Shown here piece after piece: positions 59,258 to 64,000 of a stretch of 64,000 bases of DNA. Within the stretch, counting starts at the first letter, position 1, and each line of letters begins with the position of its first letter. The stretch is taken from the NCBI GenBank assembly GCA_024330265.1, contig JANDLT010000002.1, forward strand, positions 62,001-126,000, written 5' to 3'. The stretch comes from Pyrinomonadaceae bacterium MAG19_C2-C3. Lineage in GTDB: Bacteria; Acidobacteriota; Blastocatellia; Pyrinomonadales; Pyrinomonadaceae. The notes under the pieces were generated by a model, which ran no database searches, had not been told where the DNA came from, and saw only the letters and a list, made by a program, of their open reading frames with translations. Position numbers and translations under genes: made by a program.

Positions 59258-61066
59258 ATGGGAAAAGTCATCGGCATAGACTTGGGTACGACCAACTGTT
59301 GCGTCGCCGTCCTCGAAGGCGGCACGGTGCAAATCGCTCCGAACAAAGAGGGTGGACGCACGACGCCTTCGGTCGTCGGTTTCACGGACAAAGGCGAACG
59401 TCTCGTCGGGCAAATCGCCAAGCGACAAGCCGTCACCAACGCCGCCAATACCGTGTACGCCGTCAAGCGTTTGCTCGGACGCAAGTTCAATTCGCCCGAA
59501 GTTCAACGCGCGCTTGAGACTTCCGCGTTCGAGATTGTCGATTCGTCAAATGGCGATGCGCGGCTTCGCGTGCAGGGGCGCATCTATTCGCCGCCGGAGA
59601 TTTCCGGCATCGTGCTTCAACGCCTAAAAGCCGCCGCCGAAGACTTCTTAGGCGAACCCGTGACCGAAGCCATCGTCACCGTTCCCGCCTACTTCGACGA
59701 CACACAACGCCAAGCCACGAAGGATGCCGGAAAAATCGCGGGCTTAAACATCGAACGCATCATCAACGAACCGACCGCCGCCGCTCTCGCTTACGGATTG
59801 GATAAAAGCGGCTCGGAGTGTATCGCCGTTTATGATTTGGGCGGCGGCACGTTCGACGTTTCAATCTTGGAAATCAACGACGGCGTGTTTGAAGTTCTTT
59901 CCACTTCCGGCAATACGTTTCTGGGTGGTGAAGATTTCGATGAACGAATCGTGCGCTGGATGGCGGAAGAGTTTCAGAACGAAACGAGTATTGATTTGCG
60001 CGGCGACCGCCTTGCGATGCAACGCTTGAAAGAAGCCGCCGAACGCATCAAGTGCGAGCTTTCATCTTTGACGGAAGCGAACGTCAACCTGCCGTTTATC
60101 GCGGCGGACGAAACCGGACCTAAACACTTTATACGCACCTTGACGCGCGAACATTTCGAGTCGCTCATCTCCGACCTCGTGGAGCAGACCATCGAACCGT
60201 GCCAGAAAGCCTTGTGGGACGCGAAGCTTCAACCGTCGAACATCTCGAAGGTTTTGCTCGTCGGCGGGCAGACACGTTCACCGATTATCGCGCGCACGGT
60301 CAAAGAGATTTTCGGTCGAGAGCCGTCATCGGAAATCAACCCCGATGAAGTCGTGGCGATGGGGGCGGCGATTCAGGGCGGCGTGATGACGGGCGATGTC
60401 AAAGACATCGTACTGTTGGACGTACTTCCATTATCTCTCGGAGTCGAAACGCGCGGCGGATTATTCACGAAATTGATTGACCGCAATTCGACGATTCCAC
60501 TTCGCAATAGCTTGACGTTCACGACGGTGATAGATAATCAAGCGTCGGTCGAACTTCACATTTTACAGGGCGAACGCGAAGTCGCATCCGGCAATCGCAG
60601 CCTTGGCAAGTTTGAGATGATTGGTATTCCGCCCGCTCCGCGTGGTGCGCCGCAAATCGAATTGACGTTTGAGGTTGATGCCAACGGGATGTTGAACGTC
60701 GCGGCGCAAGATAAAAACTCCGGCGTCCAACAGCAAATGAGAATCACGCCGTCAAGCGGTTTATCGTCCGATGAAATTGACCGTTTGATAACCGAAGCGG
60801 CACTTTCCGCCGAAAGCGACCGCCGCATGAAAGAAATGATTGCGTTGCGAAATCGTTTAGAGAGTCTTGTCCGCAACACGCAACGCACTTACAACGAATA
60901 TGGCGACGTGCTTTCACCCGACGAACGCGAAGACGGCAAGCGGTCTTTGCAGGAAGGCATGAACGCCGTGCAGTCCGAAGACCCCGACGAAGTGCGTCAT
61001 GCCCTCGCCGTGGTCGAGAGATTAGCCGAGCATTTAACGATGGCGATGTTGAGCGGAGCGGTATAA
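59258..61066 (+). CDS. dnaK: Chaperone protein DnaK
   Basis: This Hsp70 has 602 residues. Visible are the N-terminal [13 protein letters not shown] phosphate loop, [33 protein letters not shown] and [12 protein letters not shown], the linker [14 protein letters not shown] and the substrate domain ([20 protein letters not shown] [19 protein letters not shown]). It stops soon after the lid and lacks the Gly-rich acidic tail of E. coli DnaK (638 residues). It lies with grpE upstream and dnaJ downstream; the last two are separated from it by an unusual two-gene insert and a heptamer hairpin respectively. Confidence 0.95.
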   Translation: MGKVIGIDLGTTNCCVAVLEGGTVQIAPNKEGGRTTPSVVGFTDKGERLVGQIAKRQAVTNAANTVYAVKRLLGRKFNSPEVQRALETSAFEIVDSSNGDARLRVQGRIYSPPEISGIVLQRLKAAAEDFLGEPVTEAIVTVPAYFDDTQRQATKDAGKIAGLNIERIINEPTAAALAYGLDKSGSECIAVYDLGGGTFDVSILEINDGVFEVLSTSGNTFLGGEDFDERIVRWMAEEFQNETSIDLRGDRLAMQRLKEAAERIKCELSSLTEANVNLPFIAADETGPKHFIRTLTREHFESLISDLVEQTIEPCQKALWDAKLQPSNISKVLLVGGQTRSPIIARTVKEIFGREPSSEINPDEVVAMGAAIQGGVMTGDVKDIVLLDVLPLSLGVETRGGLFTKLIDRNSTIPLRNSLTFTTVIDNQASVELHILQGEREVASGNRSLGKFEMIGIPPAPRGAPQIELTFEVDANGMLNVAAQDKNSGVQQQMRITPSSGLSSDEIDRLITEAALSAESDRRMKEMIALRNRLESLVRNTQRTYNEYGDVLSPDEREDGKRSLQEGMNAVQSEDPDEVRHALAVVERLAEHLTMAMLSGAV

Positions 61067-61073
61067 CCGGAGT

Positions 61074-61182
61074 AATGAGTGATGAGCGATGAGTGACAAG
61101 TCATTGAGTGACGGGATAAACTTTCCGGTGAAATAAAACATCTGAACTCTTTGTACTCATCACTCATCACTCATTATTCATC
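61074..61182. repeat. Heptanucleotide inverted array, GATGAGT/ACTCATC, dnaK-dnaJ gap
   Basis: Left arm: AATGAGT, GATGAGC, GATGAGT, GACAAGT (61074-61101). Right arm: ACTCATC twice, ACTCATT, ATTCATC (61155-61182), ending 10 nt before the dnaJ start. Paired arms may lower read-through or translation from dnaK to dnaJ. Confidence 0.8.
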
Positions 61183-61192
61183 ATTTTAGTTT

Positions 61193-62323
61193 ATGTCCAA
61201 ACGAGATTATTACGAAATTTTAAGCGTTAGCCGCACCGCCACCGACCAAGAACTCAAAACCTCTTACCGCAAACTCGCCGTCAAGTATCACCCCGACAAA
61301 AATCCCGGCGACCATGAAGCCGAAAACAGCTTCAAGGAAGCCGCCGAAGCGTATTCGATTCTGTCCGACAAAGAACAGCGTGCGCGTTATGACCGCTTCG
61401 GACACGAAGGCGTGAGCGGCGCGGCGGGGGCGGGCAACTGGGGAGCGTCCGGTTTCGGCGGCGGCATCGAAGACATTTTGGGTGACCTGTTCGGATTCGG
61501 CGACGTGTTCACGCGCGGGGCGAACGGCGGCGGGGCGCGTCGTGCGAACGCCGCGCAACGCGGGTCGGATTTGCGTTACGACCTTGAAATATCTTTGGAA
61601 GAAGCGGCGGAAGGCGTCAGCGCGCCGCTTCGCATTCCGCGCCTCGAAGCGTGCGATGTGTGCAAGGGTTCGGGGGCGAAAGCCGGGACGCAACCCGAAA
61701 CCTGCGCGACGTGCGGCGGGGCGGGACAGGTTCGTTATCAACAAGGCTTCTTCGCCGTCGCGCGCACCTGTTCGACGTGTCAGGGTTCGGGGCGGACGGT
61801 GAAAAGTCCATGCGAGAATTGTCACGGCGCGGGGCGCATCGAACGCGAGAAGACATTGGACGTGCGGATTCCGGCGGGCGTCGAAACGGGTTCGCGGCTT
61901 CGCATCACGGGCGAAGGCGAAGGCGGTCTCAACGGCGGTTCGAGCGGCGATTTATATGTGGTTATCGGCGTGCGTGAACATGAACGCTTTGAGCGGCAGG
62001 GCGGCAATCTTTATACGACCGTGCCTCTGACCTTTTCACAAGCCGCGTTGGGTGCGGAAATCTCCGTTCCGACTTTGACGGGCGAAGATAACATGAAAAT
62101 TCCGGCGGGAACGCAGACCGGCACGATTTTCCGTTTGAAAGGAAAGGGAATGCCTCTGCTTGGCGATAGAGGGCGCGGCGATCTGTTTGCCGCCGTCAAC
62201 GTCATCACGCCGAAGAATCTGACGCGCGAACAACGGCGCGTGCTTGAACAACTCGCGGAATTTGAAGGTAGCGAAGTCGAAGAAGAAGGCTTGATGGATA
62301 AGGTTCGCAGTATTTTCGGTTGA
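61193..62323 (+). CDS. dnaJ: Chaperone protein DnaJ
   Basis: The 376-residue co-chaperone has the J domain with YHPDKNPG (HPD), a Gly-rich linker (about residues 75-115), four CxxCxGxG zinc repeats (CDVCKGSGA, CATCGGAGQ, CSTCQGSGR, CENCHGAGR), and two beta-barrel substrate domains. Length is standard for type I DnaJ. It ends the cluster and is followed by an intrinsic terminator. Confidence 0.96.
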   Translation: MSKRDYYEILSVSRTATDQELKTSYRKLAVKYHPDKNPGDHEAENSFKEAAEAYSILSDKEQRARYDRFGHEGVSGAAGAGNWGASGFGGGIEDILGDLFGFGDVFTRGANGGGARRANAAQRGSDLRYDLEISLEEAAEGVSAPLRIPRLEACDVCKGSGAKAGTQPETCATCGGAGQVRYQQGFFAVARTCSTCQGSGRTVKSPCENCHGAGRIEREKTLDVRIPAGVETGSRLRITGEGEGGLNGGSSGDLYVVIGVREHERFERQGGNLYTTVPLTFSQAALGAEISVPTLTGEDNMKIPAGTQTGTIFRLKGKGMPLLGDRGRGDLFAAVNVITPKNLTREQRRVLEQLAEFEGSEVEEEGLMDKVRSIFG

Positions 62324-62348
62324 GCCTTTCCAACATAGTTTCAACGCG

Positions 62349-62380
62349 AAAGCCGTTTCCCGGATGGGAAGCGGCTTTTT
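62349..62380 (+). terminator. Intrinsic terminator after dnaJ
   Basis: The stem AAGCCG-TTTCCC / GGGAA-GCGGCTT with a short loop is followed by TTTTT. It begins 26 nt after the dnaJ stop. Confidence 0.85.
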
Positions 62381-62606
62381 CGTTCATCATGTTTTGAAGT
62401 GATACATCATCGGAGCCTGACGGTAGGTTCGCTTCGGTTGATAATGAGCGCGGGGCAAACGAAATTTGACTGTTAAAGGAAGTAATTCCGGTCGAAACTT
62501 ATAAAAACTGTGGTGAACATCGCGGTTGGAACAAGGGTTGCGTAGAACCTAGAACAGTTGGCTCTCCTGCTGATAATGATGAGATAGTCCGACAGAGATG
62601 ATAACC

Positions 62607-62975
62607 ATGAAACGATATTTTGCTTCAACAATGTTCGCCGCGCTTTTGGCTCTTTCGACCGCATCAGTCGCATCGGGTCAGAATGGTAAAGTTACTGCCC
62701 AAGACTCCGACACCCACATCAATGCGGCGAAAGTCGTCGAAGTCGCACCCAACCGCATCGCGGTCATCGCACAGAGCGGAGTCGAACACGTCATTGCGAT
62801 TCGTCAAAACTCAACCAGAATTTCACGCGACGGTAGAACGTCATCCGCCGTCCAATTAAACGAAGGCGACATCGTGACCGTCGAACTCGACGCGGATAAC
62901 CCTATGAAAGTCGCCAAGAGCATTCGCATGTCAGCGAATACAAACAGCACGGAGTTAGCCAGCCTTCCCGAATAG
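62607..62975 (+). CDS. Small secreted protein of unknown function
   Basis: From ATG 62607 the protein has 122 residues, with a signal peptide (MKRYFASTMFAALLALSTAS, probable cleavage after VASGQ or nearby). The mature part is a small beta domain (AAKVVEVAPNRIAVIAQSGVEHVIAIRQNSTRISRDG, VQLNEGDIVTVELD) resembling DUF5666-type OB-like proteins. It should be periplasmic or outer surface. It is transcribed alone; a hairpin at 63067-63129 follows. A second in-frame ATG three codons earlier is possible. Confidence 0.7.
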   Translation: MKRYFASTMFAALLALSTASVASGQNGKVTAQDSDTHINAAKVVEVAPNRIAVIAQSGVEHVIAIRQNSTRISRDGRTSSAVQLNEGDIVTVELDADNPMKVAKSIRMSANTNSTELASLPE

Positions 62976-63066
62976 TTTTTACGTCAAGCATCGAAAGCCT
63001 TGTATGCCAATCTCGCGCGCTTGCGTGTAAAAGAAAGTGTGGCTCCTCGCTTTGAGTCGCACACCA

Positions 63067-63129
63067 CAATTTAGCCGTTGCCGTTCACCCTCGTACTTCG
63101 CAAGTGGATGGTGGCGGCTAAATTGTTTT
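63067..63129. terminator. Terminator-like hairpin between convergent genes
   Basis: The arms CAATTTAGCCG (63067-63077) and CGGCTAAATTG (63115-63125) are perfect complements with TTTT after the right arm. It lies between the secreted-protein gene and tsaD. Confidence 0.55.
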
Positions 63130-63184
63130 GTCGTCAATCTGAAACTACGGTTGAAACTCGGATATGTGAAAACGTGCGGCGTGT

Positions 63185-64000
63185 TCAAAGGCGATAGTGA
63201 ACGCGCCCGCGCAAGTTTTCATCTTCGACATCATAATTTTGCAGACGCAAAGTGACATCGGCGTTGAGGTCAAGCCCGTCGCGTTCGCCCACCGCGAGTC
63301 GGACTGACCCGGCGGCGGCAATCATCGCCGCGTTGTCGGTCGAAAGATGTCTTGAAGGTAAATAGAGCGGGATGCCGCGCGATGCGGCAAGCGAACTCGC
63401 CGCATCGCGCAAACTTTCATTACACGCGACGCCGCCCGCGACGATAAGCGTGCGCGGTTGATGCATGTCAGCCATGCGTCCGGTCGTTTCAATCAATGAA
63501 CGGATGACGGTCGCTTGAAAACTCGCCGCTAAATCTTTGACGGCTTGTGAAGGTTCTTCGTCCGGTTCAAGGGCGCGCATGTCGGCGGCGCGCATATATT
63601 TCGCCACTGCTGTTTTTAATCCGCTAAAACTGAAATCGGGTCGCCCGTCGCTCATCTGCGCGACGGAGAAACGGATTGCCGAAGCGTCGCCACTGCGCGC
63701 GAGTCGTTCGATAAGACTCCCGCCCGGATAACCCAGCCCAAGCATTTTCGCCACTTTATCGAACGCTTCGCCTGCCGCATCGTCGCGCGTGCGTGAAACG
63801 ACTTTATAGCGTCCGGGGGCGGGAACGTAGAACAGGTTCGTATGACCGCCGGAAACAATCAGCGCAAGTGCCGGGTATTCAACCGGCGGATTGTCGAACG
63901 CGACGGAATAAATGTGACCTTCGATGTGATTGACACCGACGAACGGAAGTCCGAGCGCGTAGCCGAAGGCTTTCGCAAAGGACACGCCGACGAGCAGTGA
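63185..64000 (-). CDS. tsaD: tRNA threonylcarbamoyladenosine transferase TsaD (N-terminus cut by window edge)
   Basis: TsaD transfers threonylcarbamoyl to A37 of ANN-decoding tRNAs. The visible 271 residues run through the right edge in the TsaD frame (SLLVGVSFAKA). Metal ligands are in GVNHIEGHIYSV; LIVSGGHTNL, DDAAGEAFDKVAKMLGLGYPGG, FSFSGLKTAV and VAGGVACNESLRD follow, all diagnostic. About 70-80 N-terminal residues are missing. The C-terminal LQNYDVEDENLRGRVHYRL tail is somewhat longer than usual. Confidence 0.94.
   Translation of the reverse strand, partial: SLLVGVSFAKAFGYALGLPFVGVNHIEGHIYSVAFDNPPVEYPALALIVSGGHTNLFYVPAPGRYKVVSRTRDDAAGEAFDKVAKMLGLGYPGGSLIERLARSGDASAIRFSVAQMSDGRPDFSFSGLKTAVAKYMRAADMRALEPDEEPSQAVKDLAASFQATVIRSLIETTGRMADMHQPRTLIVAGGVACNESLRDAASSLAASRGIPLYLPSRHLSTDNAAMIAAAGSVRLAVGERDGLDLNADVTLRLQNYDVEDENLRGRVHYRL

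Overview
The window looks like a chromosomal segment from an Acidobacteriota-type Gram-negative bacterium, most likely class Blastocatellia. This is inferred from gene content, not from a database search. The supports are an ElbD-type ether-lipid multienzyme, an LPS pathway (lpxD, lpxK, waaA, an O-antigen-ligase-like protein), paired type IV pilin genes behind sigma-54-type promoters, NtrYX and other two-component genes, and an intergenic landscape crowded with palindromic repeats. Base composition is moderately GC-rich; the restriction-modification pair near 21 kb is visibly more AT-rich. Both ends cut through genes: elbD-like at the left (C-terminus missing) and tsaD at the right (N-terminus missing).

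Layout. 0-8 kb, minus strand: elbD-like four-domain enzyme, a REP-flanked IS200-like transposase, a LarA/DUF2088 protein, a small membrane protein and a HAD-IB phosphatase. 8-20 kb, plus strand: xth, an SDR, a histidine phosphatase, nnrD, ntrY-ntrX, a radical SAM protein, an MGDG-synthase-like glycosyltransferase and a second SDR. 20-28 kb, minus strand: a methyltransferase with a candidate endonuclease, lpxD, and priA, with an IS605-type element (tnpA interrupted by a stop, tnpB intact) inserted before priA. 28-34 kb: three regulator/kinase genes around a CheY-like protein. 34-44 kb, minus strand: ABC exporter with a TPR protein, O-antigen-ligase-like protein, two pilins, a phosphatase, prfA and rpmE. 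44-49 kb, plus strand: AllA-family gene, a frameshifted glycosyltransferase, and a partial Fo operon (atpZ-like, hicB-like, atpI, atpB, atpE). 49-56 kb: Ser/Thr kinase, lpxK-waaA, efp, three small genes and a metallopeptidase. 56-62 kb: the heat-shock cluster hrcA-grpE-(two unknown genes)-dnaK-dnaJ. 62-64 kb: a small secreted protein and tsaD.

The most distinctive content lies between genes. (1) A family of about 270-360 bp elements starts with CTCAC or GTAAC-type terminal inverted repeats; four of the copies carry 7-bp flanking direct repeats. Inside are chains of hairpins whose stems differ between copies but stay paired. (2) A REP-like palindrome family surrounds an IS200-like (RAYT-type) transposase. 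(3) Nine arrays are built from tandem 7-nt words, mostly arranged as two complementary arms near gene ends, with some units inside coding sequence. (4) A 173-bp MITE-like element with perfect 18-bp ends sits exactly at a stop codon. Together these suggest several layers of non-autonomous hairpin DNA shaping this genome's intergenic space.
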